Assembly: GCF_027484205.1 (NCBI RefSeq)
Contig: NZ_JAIXUB010000023.1
Coordinates: 62,001 to 126,000, forward strand
DNA: 64,000 nt
Reading direction: 5' to 3'
DNA from: Flavobacterium sp.
Lineage (GTDB): Bacteria > Bacteroidota > Bacteroidia > Flavobacteriales > Flavobacteriaceae
Below the pieces are notes generated by a model, which saw only the letters and a list, made by a program, of their open reading frames with translations, did no database searches and was not told the DNA's origin. Positions 24,934 through 34,466 of this stretch are shown in pieces; positions within the stretch are counted from its first letter, which is position 1; every line of letters starts with the position of its first letter. The position numbers were made by a program, and so were the translations under genes.

Positions 24934-26253
24934 ATGCTTACTACATTCCAAAATCACTTAAATAAAAACTTCCCATATCTAAAAGAAAAAAGACTTCTTT
25001 TAGCAACTAGTGGTGGCATCGATAGTATGGTTTTGGTTCATTTATTGCATCAATTAAACTATAATTTTGCTGTAGCGCATTGCAATTTCCAACTTCGTGG
25101 CGAAGAAAGCGATGCCGATGAAAATTTTGTAATAAATCAGGTTAGTATTTTGTCACATCGAGCGCAATCGAGATGCTTTGCAATAAAATTTGACACTAAA
25201 AAGTTTGCCTCAGATTATAATTTATCGATTCAATTAGCAGCCAGAAAATTGCGTTATGATTGGTTTTATGAATTGTTAGAAAAAGAAAACTTTGATTATA
25301 TTCTTACGGCACATCATCTTGATGATAGTTTAGAAACTTTTTTAATCAATTTAAGTCGTGGAACTGGTTTAGATGGATTGATAGGAATTCCAAATCAAAA
25401 CGATAAAATAATTCGTCCATTATTAGTTTTTTCTAGAGATGAAATTGAAACTTTTGCCAATGAAAACAATATTTCATGGCGTGAAGATTCGAGTAATGCC
25501 TCAGATATATATTTACGAAACAAATTGCGCCATAATGTAGTTCCAATTTTAAAAGAATTAAATCCTAATTTGTTAACCTCTTTTGAAAAAACTATTCAAA
25601 ATTTGAAGCAATCGCAATCTATGGTTGATGATGCATCCAAATTAGTTTACAAAATTGTAGTAGAAGAATCTGAAAATGAGTTAAAATTTAATTTGAAGGA
25701 ACTTTTAAAACTGCCTAATTATGATGCCTATTTGTACCAATGGCTCAAAGATTATGGTTTCTCGGCTTGGGATGATATTTATGATTTAGTGCATTCGCAA
25801 TCAGGTAAACAAGTTTTCTGTGAGAACTTTTTATTATTAAAAGATAGGTCATATTTGATTTTATCTCCAAAGAACGAGACTAATAGGAATCAAATTTTTA
25901 AAATTGATAAGAATTCTAGCCAAGTTAATATTCCCTTAAAATTTGCCTTTTGTAACGTAGGTGACATTTCTATTTCAGATTCAAATAGTATATTTGTCGA
26001 TGAAGATCAATTGAAGTTTCCACTTGAATTGCGAAAATGGCAAGAAGGAGATATTTTTCATCCGTTTGGAATGCAAGGCACAAAGAAAGTGAGTAAGTAT
26101 TTTAAGGACGAAAAATTATCTTTAATTGATAAATTAAATAAATGGCTGTTATGTTCTGATAATCAAATTGTATGGATTGTAGGAATGCGACAAGATGAAC
26201 GTTTTAAAGTAACGACAAACACAACTAAAATATTAAAAATAACGATTCTATAA
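24934..26253 (+). CDS. tilS: tRNA(Ile)-lysidine synthase
   Basis: 439 residues. Converts C34 of the CAU-anticodon isoleucine tRNA to lysidine using ATP and lysine; essential. PP-loop [13 protein letters not shown] near the N-terminus, then [43 protein letters not shown] (N-terminal catalytic domain) and a C-terminal TilS domain ([31 protein letters not shown]). ATG 24934 is preferred over a TTG two codons before. Residues about 73-81 (SHRAQSRC) are encoded by a REP-like sequence. Its stop overlaps the dsbD start (TAATG). Confidence 0.92.
   Translation: MLTTFQNHLNKNFPYLKEKRLLLATSGGIDSMVLVHLLHQLNYNFAVAHCNFQLRGEESDADENFVINQVSILSHRAQSRCFAIKFDTKKFASDYNLSIQLAARKLRYDWFYELLEKENFDYILTAHHLDDSLETFLINLSRGTGLDGLIGIPNQNDKIIRPLLVFSRDEIETFANENNISWREDSSNASDIYLRNKLRHNVVPILKELNPNLLTSFEKTIQNLKQSQSMVDDASKLVYKIVVEESENELKFNLKELLKLPNYDAYLYQWLKDYGFSAWDDIYDLVHSQSGKQVFCENFLLLKDRSYLILSPKNETNRNQIFKIDKNSSQVNIPLKFAFCNVGDISISDSNSIFVDEDQLKFPLELRKWQEGDIFHPFGMQGTKKVSKYFKDEKLSLIDKLNKWLLCSDNQIVWIVGMRQDERFKVTTNTTKILKITIL
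25150..25176. repeat. REP-like sequence inside the tilS coding region
   Basis: TGTCACATCGAG, then CGCAATCGAGATGC: it resembles the Bacteroidota intergenic repeat with CATCGAGCGCAGTCGAGATG. It is read in frame as SHRAQSRC, at a loop between DENFV and FDTKKF of TilS. Confidence 0.55.
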
Positions 26254-28262
26254 TGAAGAATTTCTTTTACACGCTTATAGCTTTTTTGGTTTTAACTAAT
26301 GTAAATGCTCAAGTAAAAAATCCTGTTAAATGGACAACAAAAACTGAAAAAGTTTCTGATAATGAATTTAATTTAGTTATTAATGGAACGATTGAAGAAG
26401 GTTGGCATGTCTATTCTCAATTCACACCAGATGGTGGTTCGTTGCCTATTGTAATTACTTTTAAAGACCAAAAAGGAAACTATGAATTAGTTGGTAAAGC
26501 AAAAGAAAGTCCCTATAAAAAAGCATTCAATGACGTTTTTGAAGTTGACGAATATTATTTTGAGAAAAAAGTAACTGTTACTCAAAAAGTGAAAGTAACC
26601 AATCCTAAAGTTAAGAATATCAAGTTAAACTTTGAGTACCAAGTATGTAAAGAAGCTTGTATTAATGATAATAAAGATTTTACTTTTGAAATTCCTGAAA
26701 TTAAAGTTGCAGAAAACTTAGATAAACCGGTATCAAATGTTGATTCAGTAAAAGTAGATTCTACAACTACCGAAGAAGTTAAAACTACTCCAGTTGCTAC
26801 TCCTGAAACTAAAAAAGAAGAACCAAAAAAAGAGGAAGAACGCGGTTTATGGACCATATTTTTCCTTGCATTTCTTGGTGGATTTGCAGCTTTATTAACG
26901 CCTTGTGTTTTTCCAATGATACCGATGACGGTTAGTTTTTTTACCAAACAAAGTAAAACAAAAGCCGAAGGAAAAAGGAATGCTATTATTTATGGTATTT
27001 CAATTATATTAATCTATGTTGTTTTGGGTCTTGCAGTTACTGCTATTTTTGGTGCTGATGCCTTAAATGCGCTTTCAACAAATGTTTGGTTCAATATCAT
27101 TTTCTTCGTTTTATTAGTTGTTTTTGCTTCATCATTTTTAGGAGCTTTTGAAATTATGTTGCCTAATTCATGGGCAAATAAAGTAGATCGACAAGCAGAT
27201 AGAGGTGGAATTATAGGAATATTGTTTATGGCCTTGGCATTAGCAATTGTATCTTTTTCGTGTACTGGTCCAATTGTAGGAACACTTTTAGTAGAATCAG
27301 CTTCTAAAGGTGGAATAGCACCAGTTGTTGGAATGTTAGGATTTTCATCTGCATTAGCATTACCTTTTATGCTTTTCGCAATGTTTCCAGGTTGGTTAAA
27401 TTCGCTACCAAAATCTGGTGGATGGTTGAATACAGTTAAAGTATCTTTAGGATTTTTAGAATTGGCTTTAGCATTCAAATTTTTATCCAATGCCGATTTA
27501 GTATTACAATTGCATTGGTTTGAAAGAGAAACATTTTTAGCATTGTGGATAGCTATTTTTGGAACTTGGGGAATTTATTTATTGGGAAAAATTACATTGC
27601 CACACGATTCGCCATTAACCCACATTTCTGTTGGAAGATTGTTTATGGCGCTTACAGTTCTATCATTTACCGTATATATGATTCCAGGACTTTGGGGCGC
27701 TCCATTAAAACTTATTAGTGCATTTCCGCCACCACAAACTTATAGTGAAAGTCCAAATGGAGTAGGAGGTTCATCTGTTGCTAGTGAAGAAAAACTTCCT
27801 GATGGTGCTGAAATTGGACCACATGGATTGATAGTTTTTACGGACTATGATAAAGGTTTGGCTTATGCCAAAGAAGTTAAAAAACCTGCTTTACTAGACT
27901 TTACAGGTCATGCTTGTGTGAATTGTAGAAAAATGGAAAATAACGTTTGGTCAGATGAAAAAGTATTGAATATTCTAAAAAATGAAATTGTATTAATTTC
28001 ATTGTATGCCGATGATAAACGTCCATTGCCAAAAGAAGAGCAATTTGTATCAAAATCAACGGGATCTGAAATAGAAACGATAGGTGATAAATGGACCGAT
28101 TTCATGATTACAAAATACAATACAAATACGCAACCACTTTACGTTTTAGTTGATAATCAAGGAAATAATTTAAATAAAGTTACACCAACTACAAGTTATA
28201 ATCCTGATATTGATTTTTATGCCAATTGGTTAAAACAAGGAATTGTAAATTTCAAAAAATAA
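26253..28262 (+). CDS. dsbD: DsbD-type thiol:disulfide interchange protein
   Basis: 669 residues. Carries electrons from cytosolic thioredoxin across the inner membrane to periplasmic thiol proteins. Signal peptide (1-19), an N-terminal DsbD-alpha-like domain (about 20-150, with a Cys pair in [12 protein letters not shown]), a Thr/Glu/Lys-rich linker, then about eight membrane helices (about 200-470) with the redox cysteines in [11 protein letters not shown] and [10 protein letters not shown], and a C-terminal thioredoxin domain with [15 protein letters not shown] (CVNC). All three cysteine pairs are present. Third gene of pabB-tilS-dsbD; starts inside the tilS stop. Confidence 0.92.
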   Translation: MKNFFYTLIAFLVLTNVNAQVKNPVKWTTKTEKVSDNEFNLVINGTIEEGWHVYSQFTPDGGSLPIVITFKDQKGNYELVGKAKESPYKKAFNDVFEVDEYYFEKKVTVTQKVKVTNPKVKNIKLNFEYQVCKEACINDNKDFTFEIPEIKVAENLDKPVSNVDSVKVDSTTTEEVKTTPVATPETKKEEPKKEEERGLWTIFFLAFLGGFAALLTPCVFPMIPMTVSFFTKQSKTKAEGKRNAIIYGISIILIYVVLGLAVTAIFGADALNALSTNVWFNIIFFVLLVVFASSFLGAFEIMLPNSWANKVDRQADRGGIIGILFMALALAIVSFSCTGPIVGTLLVESASKGGIAPVVGMLGFSSALALPFMLFAMFPGWLNSLPKSGGWLNTVKVSLGFLELALAFKFLSNADLVLQLHWFERETFLALWIAIFGTWGIYLLGKITLPHDSPLTHISVGRLFMALTVLSFTVYMIPGLWGAPLKLISAFPPPQTYSESPNGVGGSSVASEEKLPDGAEIGPHGLIVFTDYDKGLAYAKEVKKPALLDFTGHACVNCRKMENNVWSDEKVLNILKNEIVLISLYADDKRPLPKEEQFVSKSTGSEIETIGDKWTDFMITKYNTNTQPLYVLVDNQGNNLNKVTPTTSYNPDIDFYANWLKQGIVNFKK

Positions 28263-28265
28263 TTT

Positions 28266-28299
28266 AAAAGCCCATCTAAATATTTAGATGGGCTTTTTG
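28266..28299. terminator. Bidirectional terminator between dsbD and the GAF kinase gene
   Basis: A perfect 15-bp stem AAAAGCCCATCTAAA (28266-28280) and its complement (28283-28297) with a 2-nt loop, T run on one side and A run on the other; serves both convergent genes. Confidence 0.9.
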
Positions 28300-29487
28300 T
28301 TACGATGGAAGTATTATTTTAAAAGTCGTTCCTTTATTTATATCTGATGAAATAGATATAGTTCCTTTCAATTTATCTACAATTTTCTTTACACTAGATA
28401 AACCCATTCCAGTTCCGTAGTTACCATAGCGGTCTTTAATGTTTAAGTTTTTAAAGGATTTGTATATTTTGTCAAAATCATCCGATTTTATACCTATTCC
28501 ATTATCTGAAATTTCAATTAAATAATTGTTTTCTAATTGTTTGAAAACAATTCCAATAGTAATATTTTCTTTGTCATTATATTTAATTCCATTGCTAATT
28601 AAGTTAACTAGTAATTGTATTAAAGCAAATTTGGACATTTTTAAACTATTGTATTCACTCGCATAAGAAATAGTTACATTTGAATCTATTGAAAGCATTT
28701 TTTTTATTTCTTCAACAGTTTCTGAAATAAGTAATTCGTCTTTAATTGATAAATCAATACTATCTAATTTATAATAATTTAAAATACCATCAATGTAATC
28801 TTTCAATTGAAGTGAACATTCTTCAATTAAATTTAGGTATTCAAAATTTTCATCTTTTAAAGCAGTTTCAGTATTTTCTTTAATCAATCGAATAAGAGAA
28901 ATTATATTATTTAACGGAGATTTCATGTCGTGAGAAATTACTCCTGCAAATTTTTCCAACTCAGAATATTTTAAATGTAAATATTCATTATTGTCAGACA
29001 ATTTTTTGAACTTTCTATGTAAAGAGAATAATTTTGAGGTTTGCTCTGCTAATATTTCCAATGATTTTATTTGCTTATCAGATAATTTTTTATTCACATA
29101 ATCAATAACGCAAAGTGTTCCAAGAACAGCACCAGATTCATTGTCTTTTATTGGTACACCAGCATAAAATCCTTCATTAGTCAATCCATTCAGTAAGCCA
29201 ACTTTTTTAAAATCTTCATCTTCCATTAATTTTTCAATAACAATAGTTTCAGCAGATTTTTCAATAGCAAGTGAGCAAAAAGAGCTTTCTCTAGAACTTT
29301 CATTATTGGTTAAACCAATTTTAGATTTAAACCATTGTCGGTATCTGTCAACAAGTGTAATTGTAGAAATTGGAGTGTCACAAAGTGTTGAGGCAATATA
29401 AGTGATATTATCATATTCTGACTCGGGTTCTGTGTCCAATAGTTGGTATTGATTTAAAATTTCAATTCTTTCGTTTTCGTCAATCAT
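28300..29487 (-). CDS. GAF-domain sensor histidine kinase
   Basis: 395 residues, no membrane segments, so a cytosolic kinase. N-terminal GAF domain (about 20-150: PISTITLVDRYRQWFKSKIGL, ESSFCSLAIE, FYAGVPIKDNESGAVLGTLCVID), a short coiled coil, HisKA with His186 in GVISHDMKSPLNNI and HATPase_c (NLISNGIKYND, SDNGIGI, GTGMGLSSVKKIV). The GAF subtype with DRxRQWFKS is widespread in light- or redox-linked and phytochrome-like kinases. ATG 29487 (MIDENERIE) is chosen over an ATG-less upstream extension. No response regulator is adjacent; its start is followed upstream by the XRE/membrane pair on the same strand. Confidence 0.9.
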   Translation of the reverse strand: MIDENERIEILNQYQLLDTEPESEYDNITYIASTLCDTPISTITLVDRYRQWFKSKIGLTNNESSRESSFCSLAIEKSAETIVIEKLMEDEDFKKVGLLNGLTNEGFYAGVPIKDNESGAVLGTLCVIDYVNKKLSDKQIKSLEILAEQTSKLFSLHRKFKKLSDNNEYLHLKYSELEKFAGVISHDMKSPLNNIISLIRLIKENTETALKDENFEYLNLIEECSLQLKDYIDGILNYYKLDSIDLSIKDELLISETVEEIKKMLSIDSNVTISYASEYNSLKMSKFALIQLLVNLISNGIKYNDKENITIGIVFKQLENNYLIEISDNGIGIKSDDFDKIYKSFKNLNIKDRYGNYGTGMGLSSVKKIVDKLKGTISISSDINKGTTFKIILPS

Positions 29488-29538
29488 GTTTTTTTTGTTT
29501 GTAGTATATACGAAATATTTTAACAAATGGATTTGCAA

Positions 29539-29739
29539 TTAATCTGTCGTTTCTAAGGTAAAAATTTCTTCTACTGATTTTTCAAAAAAGCGAGCCAATT
29601 TTAATGCCAAAACAGTAGAAGGAACATACTTTCCTTTTTCCATTGCATTTATAGTTTGGCGACTAACTTCAATTTGTTTCGCTAATTCTTCTTGCGAAAT
29701 ATTCTTAATAGCTCGCAAAACTTTTAAATTATTCGTCAT
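29539..29739 (-). CDS. Small XRE/Cro-type helix-turn-helix regulator
   Basis: 66 residues, a single HTH_3 domain: NLKVLRAIKNISQEELAKQIEVSRQTINAMEKGKYVPSTVLALKLARFFEKSVEEIF. The sequence SRQTINAMEKGKYVPS is typical of the YozG-like regulators that accompany a small multi-pass membrane protein, as here. Its start overlaps the end of the upstream membrane protein gene by 11 nt, so the two are co-translated. Target unknown; probably its own operon. Confidence 0.92.
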   Translation of the reverse strand: MTNNLKVLRAIKNISQEELAKQIEVSRQTINAMEKGKYVPSTVLALKLARFFEKSVEEIFTLETTD

Positions 29740-30211
29740 CGTGAGTAGCTTTATTTAATTGATAAATTTTGTAATGAAAACGTATAATAAAGAACAGTAG
29801 CTGTGAAAAAATATTCAATATGATGAAGTTTCCATAAAATAATCCATAAAAGAAAATGGTATTGAATAAAAGTAAAAAAAGATTAAAATAAGTTGCCCAA
29901 ACTAGACTTTCATATCTAATCTTTTCAATCATTTCATCTTCTGATTTTGTTTTAGAAAAACCAACAAATAGAAGGCTAATCATTAATAATATTGTCAAAA
30001 GTTCATCAATTAAATGATTTTTAATGAATACTAGATATTCTGATGCTCCAAGTATATTCGTTTTATACAACGCAAAAACTTTAAACTCTAAAAGATTTTC
30101 TAATTGACTACTGTCGATTAACCAAATGTACAGAATTGTAGCCATTGTAGGAACAAATAAGAACCATCCAATTTTCTTGAATGAATTCGGAAATAAAAAG
30201 TGTGTTTTCAT
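29729..30211 (-). CDS. Four-helix membrane protein paired with an XRE regulator
   Basis: 160 residues with four membrane helices (about 13-32, 66-82, 110-125 and 126-148). No signal peptide; the C-terminus is polar (KIYQLNKATHDDE). Small membrane proteins of this kind (DUF2178-like) next to an 11-nt-overlapping HTH gene are a common Firmicutes and Bacteroidota pair of unknown role. Possibly the membrane protein senses something and the HTH responds, but nothing in the sequence proves it. ATG at 30211; divergent from the ComM gene. Confidence 0.7.
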   Translation of the reverse strand: MKTHFLFPNSFKKIGWFLFVPTMATILYIWLIDSSQLENLLEFKVFALYKTNILGASEYLVFIKNHLIDELLTILLMISLLFVGFSKTKSEDEMIEKIRYESLVWATYFNLFLLLFNTIFFYGLFYGNFIILNIFSQLLFFIIRFHYKIYQLNKATHDDE

Positions 30212-30360
30212 GATTTTAATTTTTAAAAGTTAATACTTTTGTAAAGCATAGTGTACTAATAGTAAAATAAACTTTACAAAATGTATGCCATAATTTACAT
30301 TTCTATAAAAATTTAATATTTTTAGTTTTTTTAATTTCAAACTATTATATATTTGCAACT

Positions 30361-30400
30361 GTATAAGCCATTTAATAAAAGTATAAGCCATGTTAGTAAA
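30361..30400 (+). repeat. 20-bp tandem duplication across the comM start codon
   Basis: Two adjacent 20-nt units share GTATAAGCCAT and then a TTAATAAAA or TTAGTAAAA end. The second unit holds the ATG at 30390; in the first the same position reads ATT. A TATATTTG box lies just upstream (30348-30355). Confidence 0.75.
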
Positions 30401-31925
30401 AGTATTTGGAAGCGCTGTCTTTGGCGTTCAAGCTACAACAATCACTGTAGAAGTAAATATTGATAAAGGTGTAGGTTACCATCTTGTAGGTTTACCAGAT
30501 AACGCCATTAAAGAAAGCAATTATCGAATTGCCGCAGCTTTAAGCAATAATGGATATAAAATTCCAGTAAAAAAAATCACTTTAAATTTAGCTCCAGCCG
30601 ATTTGCGTAAAGAAGGATCAGCATATGATTTGACTTTAGCTATTGGAATTCTTGTGGCATCAGGTCAGATAAAAGCTGATGATGTTGACAAGTATATTAT
30701 TATGGGTGAATTATCGCTCGATGGAGGTTTGCAACCCATAAAAGGTGCTTTATCTATAGCAATTCAAGCACGAGAAGAAGGTTTCAAAGGTTTTTTCCTT
30801 CCGAAACAAAATGCTAAAGAAGCAGCAGTTGTCGATGGATTAGAAGTTTATGGCATTGAAAATGTAACCGAAATTATCAATTTCTTTGAAGGAAAAGGAA
30901 CTTTAGAACCAACAGTTATTAATACGAGAGAGGAATTTTACAAAGAATTAGATTTTCCAGAGTTTGATTTTTCCGATGTCAAAGGTCAAGAATCCATAAA
31001 AAGATGTATGGAAATTGCTGCTGCTGGAGGACATAATATTATTTTAATTGGTCCACCAGGTTCAGGTAAGACAATGCTTGCCAAGCGATTACCAAGTATT
31101 TTGCCACCAATGACTTTGAAAGAAGCTTTAGAAACTACTAAAATTCATTCTGTTGCAGGAAAAATTAAAGAATCAGGATTGATGAGTCAACGACCTTTTC
31201 GTGCGCCACATCACACAGCGTCAAGCGTTTCTCTTGTTGGAGGAGGAAGTTATCCACAACCTGGAGAAATTTCATTATCGCATAATGGTGTTTTATTTTT
31301 AGATGAATTACCAGAGTTTAAAAGAGAAGTTCTTGAAGTGATGCGTCAACCTTTAGAAGATAGGGAAGTGACAATTTCGAGAGCTAAATTTACCATTACT
31401 TACCCATCATCTTTTATGTTAGTTGCGAGTATGAATCCGAGTCCGAGTGGCTATTTTAACGATCCAGATGCACCACAAAGTTCTTCACCACAGGAGATGC
31501 AACGTTATATGAGTAAAATTTCTGGACCACTTTTAGATAGAATTGATATTCATATTGAAGTTACTCCAGTTCCTTTTGATAAATTGACTGAAACTCGAAA
31601 ATCAGAAAGTAGTATTGAAATTAGAAAACGAGTAACTGCAGCAAGAGAAATACAAAGTAAACGATTTGAATCATTTGATAACATTCATTACAATGCACAG
31701 ATGAGTTCGAAGCAAATTAGAGAATATTGTGCTTTAGACGAAGCATCGTTGCAATTATTAAAAACTGCTATGGAACGACTGAATCTTTCTGCCAGAGCTT
31801 TTGACAGAATACTAAAAGTTGCTAGAACCATTGCCGATTTAGAAAATTCTGAAATTGTTGTTTCCAATCATATTGCAGAAGCAATTCAATACAGAAGTTT
31901 GGACAGAGATGGATGGCTGGGATGA
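30390..31925 (+). CDS. comM: YifB/ComM family Mg-chelatase-like AAA+ ATPase
   Basis: 511 residues. ComM is a hexameric DNA helicase that promotes branch migration in natural transformation; the wider YifB family is present in most bacteria. N-terminal Lon-protease-like domain (about 5-125, with [21 protein letters not shown]), AAA+ domain with Walker [10 protein letters not shown] (about 221-229), Walker [11 protein letters not shown], arginine-finger region, and the C-terminal helical domain with [22 protein letters not shown]. Single gene; a short upstream duplication surrounds the start. Cytosolic. Confidence 0.93.
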   Translation: MLVKVFGSAVFGVQATTITVEVNIDKGVGYHLVGLPDNAIKESNYRIAAALSNNGYKIPVKKITLNLAPADLRKEGSAYDLTLAIGILVASGQIKADDVDKYIIMGELSLDGGLQPIKGALSIAIQAREEGFKGFFLPKQNAKEAAVVDGLEVYGIENVTEIINFFEGKGTLEPTVINTREEFYKELDFPEFDFSDVKGQESIKRCMEIAAAGGHNIILIGPPGSGKTMLAKRLPSILPPMTLKEALETTKIHSVAGKIKESGLMSQRPFRAPHHTASSVSLVGGGSYPQPGEISLSHNGVLFLDELPEFKREVLEVMRQPLEDREVTISRAKFTITYPSSFMLVASMNPSPSGYFNDPDAPQSSSPQEMQRYMSKISGPLLDRIDIHIEVTPVPFDKLTETRKSESSIEIRKRVTAAREIQSKRFESFDNIHYNAQMSSKQIREYCALDEASLQLLKTAMERLNLSARAFDRILKVARTIADLENSEIVVSNHIAEAIQYRSLDRDGWLG

Positions 31926-31985
31926 TATTAGATTTTAGATATTGATTTTACTTATCGCTAATAACTTAAAACTCATATCTAACCA

Positions 31986-33311
31986 CTATTTATTAAATCT
32001 ATAATATCGAGCACCAACTAAAACAGGATTTTCTTTTTCTATATAATCCAATGCAAACTCATTTTTAGGTTGTAAAACAGATTGTTTTCGTTCCTTTTTA
32101 TGAAGTGTAATGTAAGTTCCAAAATCGATTTCTGTTGAATTATTTAAGGTTTCAAATAATTCTGTTTTTTCAATAACGGATTTCCAATGTTCTTGAACTT
32201 CGGCTTCAAAGACTTTTGATTTTGAACCACTTCCGTAGGCAATAAAACCAAATTTTTTAGAAATTAAATCTGTATTTTGTTGCAAATGAAAACATAATGT
32301 AGATAACATTCCAAGGAAAATTGAACCGGTGTACATATTTCCAACTTGTCCCGAAGCAATTTCTGAAGGAAAAATGGTTTGGTTTACAAATTCTAAATAT
32401 TCAGGAGTTTTAGAAATGGTTTTTATATCTTCTGTTAGATTATTTTCTTTAGCGAAAATTTCAACAAATGTTCTTCTTGCTTGAAAACAATAGGGAAGGT
32501 GCATCAAAATATTTTCCCACGATTGGTATAATTTTCCGCTTTGATTAGTGATTTCTTTGTAGTGAAAATAAGCATCAGATGTTCTATTGATGTAACATTG
32601 ATTTGAATATTGTCCATCAAAAACAGGTTGCTCTTTATAGATGGCAATTTCATTTTCTAAAATTCCAAGCCATTCAGGATTTTCATTTGTATTTAAAATT
32701 TCTTCTTTAGAAAAATAACGTCTTGGTTTGAAAAAATCAAAAACTCCTTGAGAAGAAACACCAACTTCTTGAGAAAATGCTAAAACCCTTGGATTAGAAG
32801 TAATTAACATCGCAATTGCTCCAGCACCTTGAGTGTATTCACCAGTAGAATTCAAATCATATTTGGCATTATCTGTCGCCACTACGATAGCTTTTTTTGT
32901 TGGATTTAAACGGATAAAATCTAAAGTAGTTTGCAAAGCATCTACAGCGCCAATGCATGCAAAAGTCATGTCTAAAGTATCACAATTGTTAAAAGTGCTT
33001 TCACCAAATTGTTGTTCCAATAAAGTTGTTACATAACTTGCAATGGGTTTTGATGAATCTACAGCACTTTCAGTTCCTACATAAATTCGGGCAATTTCTT
33101 TTGGATTTAAATTTTCTTGTTGGATGAGTTTGAAAACAGCATTTGCAGCAAAAGTTATAACGTCTTGATGGACATCAGGGAAACTCATCTTATATAATCC
33201 TAAACCTTTTATAAGTTTTTCGGGTTCAATGTTTCTGTTTTCTGCAAGAACTTTTATTGGTAAATGTATTTTTGGTAAATCAAATGCAATGCTGTCAATT
33301 CCGACTTTCAT
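31986..33311 (-). CDS. Hydroxymethylglutaryl-CoA synthase
   Basis: 441 residues, thiolase fold. Condenses acetyl-CoA with acetoacetyl-CoA to HMG-CoA, first committed step of the mevalonate route, which flavobacteria use for isoprenoids and hence carotenoids and retinal. Catalytic Glu81 in VGTESAVDSSK, nucleophilic Cys119 in DMTFACIGAVDAL, the histidine of MHLPYCFQARR, and GNMYTGSIFLGM/GFIAYGSGSKSKVF near the C-terminus. The Cys/His/Glu triad is intact. No other mevalonate gene is in the window. ATG 33311. Confidence 0.92.
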   Translation of the reverse strand: MKVGIDSIAFDLPKIHLPIKVLAENRNIEPEKLIKGLGLYKMSFPDVHQDVITFAANAVFKLIQQENLNPKEIARIYVGTESAVDSSKPIASYVTTLLEQQFGESTFNNCDTLDMTFACIGAVDALQTTLDFIRLNPTKKAIVVATDNAKYDLNSTGEYTQGAGAIAMLITSNPRVLAFSQEVGVSSQGVFDFFKPRRYFSKEEILNTNENPEWLGILENEIAIYKEQPVFDGQYSNQCYINRTSDAYFHYKEITNQSGKLYQSWENILMHLPYCFQARRTFVEIFAKENNLTEDIKTISKTPEYLEFVNQTIFPSEIASGQVGNMYTGSIFLGMLSTLCFHLQQNTDLISKKFGFIAYGSGSKSKVFEAEVQEHWKSVIEKTELFETLNNSTEIDFGTYITLHKKERKQSVLQPKNEFALDYIEKENPVLVGARYYRFNK

Positions 33312-33510
33312 GATGGTAAATTTTGAACAAAATTACCATTTGAATTGATAAAAACCATTGAACAATATCTAATTTTTTGGCTTTAGAATACGAATTATTA
33401 AAGTGATAATTTTTGCCTATTTTTTTTAACTTTTATAAAATTATTAGATATGTTTTGTACAAAATCATAACAATTAAAGAATTTCCAACTTTGGTTTAAT
33501 TCATAAAAAA

Positions 33511-33532
33511 AGAGCAATTTTATAATTGCTCT
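33511..33532 (-). terminator. Hairpin terminator after the zinc peptidase gene
   Basis: 9-bp stem AGAGCAATT (33511-33519) / AATTGCTCT (33524-33532); read on the minus strand it is followed by a T run. Confidence 0.8.
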
Positions 33533-33555
33533 TAGTTTTTTATGATTTATTATTT

Positions 33556-34425
33556 TTATTTTAAATCGTAACCATATTTCGCAAAGGTATCGCCTTGTCC
33601 AACATCTCCTGTAGAATAACCAAGTTTGAACCAGTATTTTCTTTGTTCTGAAGTTCCATGTGTAAATGAATCTGGTTGTACATGTCCTTGCATTTTGCTT
33701 TGAATGGCATCATCACCAACAGCGTGTGCAGCACTTAAAGCTTCATCAATGTCACCTTCTTCAAGATATTCTTGATTGTAGTGTGCCCAAACTCCTGCGT
33801 AAAAATCTGCTTGAAGTTCTAAACAAACTGAAAGTTTATTTGCTTCTGCTTGGCTTAAACCTTGTTGCATTTGACGCATTTTGTTAGATGTTCCAGTTAT
33901 GGTTTGAATGTGATGACCTACTTCGTGAGCAATAACATAAGCAATTGCAAAATCTCCACCTTTAGCTCCAAAACGAGTTTTTAATTCTTCAAAAAATCGT
34001 AAATCCATATAAACTTTTTTGTCGCCAGGACAATAAAATGGACCAGAAGCAGCAGTTGCACTTCCACAAGCGGTTTCTACTGCATCAGAAAATAAAACCA
34101 TTTTAGGTTGTTCATATTGCAGATTATTTTCTTGAAATATTTGACCAAAGGTATCTTCTGTGTAAGCAAAAACAGTTTTAGCAAAATCACCAATTTCTTT
34201 TTCTTCTGCTGTTAATTGACGTTGTTCACCAGTTTGTTCAGTTTGTTGACCTTGGTTCATTTGTTCTAACATTGGAGTAAGCATTTTAGCATTTTCTCCA
34301 CCAAAAAGATTAAGCAAAAGAATAATAATTCCTAATGCTCCACCACCAAGTGCTACTTTTCCACCGCTAGACATTCCTCTTCTGTCTTCAACGTTGTCAC
34401 TCTGACGATTACCTCTCCATTTCAT
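33556..34425 (-). CDS. Neutral zinc metallopeptidase (YpfJ-like)
   Basis: 289 residues. A basic N-terminus with KWRGNRQSDNVEDRRGM, one membrane helix (about 25-45), then the zinc peptidase domain: FYCPGDKKVYMDLRFFEEL, AYVIAHEVGHHIQ (HExxH), and LELQADFYAGVWAH with the third ligand. This is the YpfJ/Zn_peptidase family; membrane anchored with the catalytic part in the periplasm. GDDAIQSKMQGHVQPDSFTHGTSEQR is the conserved C-terminal signature. Substrate unknown. Monocistronic, ATG 34425. Confidence 0.93.
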   Translation of the reverse strand: MKWRGNRQSDNVEDRRGMSSGGKVALGGGALGIIILLLNLFGGENAKMLTPMLEQMNQGQQTEQTGEQRQLTAEEKEIGDFAKTVFAYTEDTFGQIFQENNLQYEQPKMVLFSDAVETACGSATAASGPFYCPGDKKVYMDLRFFEELKTRFGAKGGDFAIAYVIAHEVGHHIQTITGTSNKMRQMQQGLSQAEANKLSVCLELQADFYAGVWAHYNQEYLEEGDIDEALSAAHAVGDDAIQSKMQGHVQPDSFTHGTSEQRKYWFKLGYSTGDVGQGDTFAKYGYDLK

Positions 34426-34466
34426 AATTTAATAATTTTTAATAATAACAAATATAGTTTTTTTGA

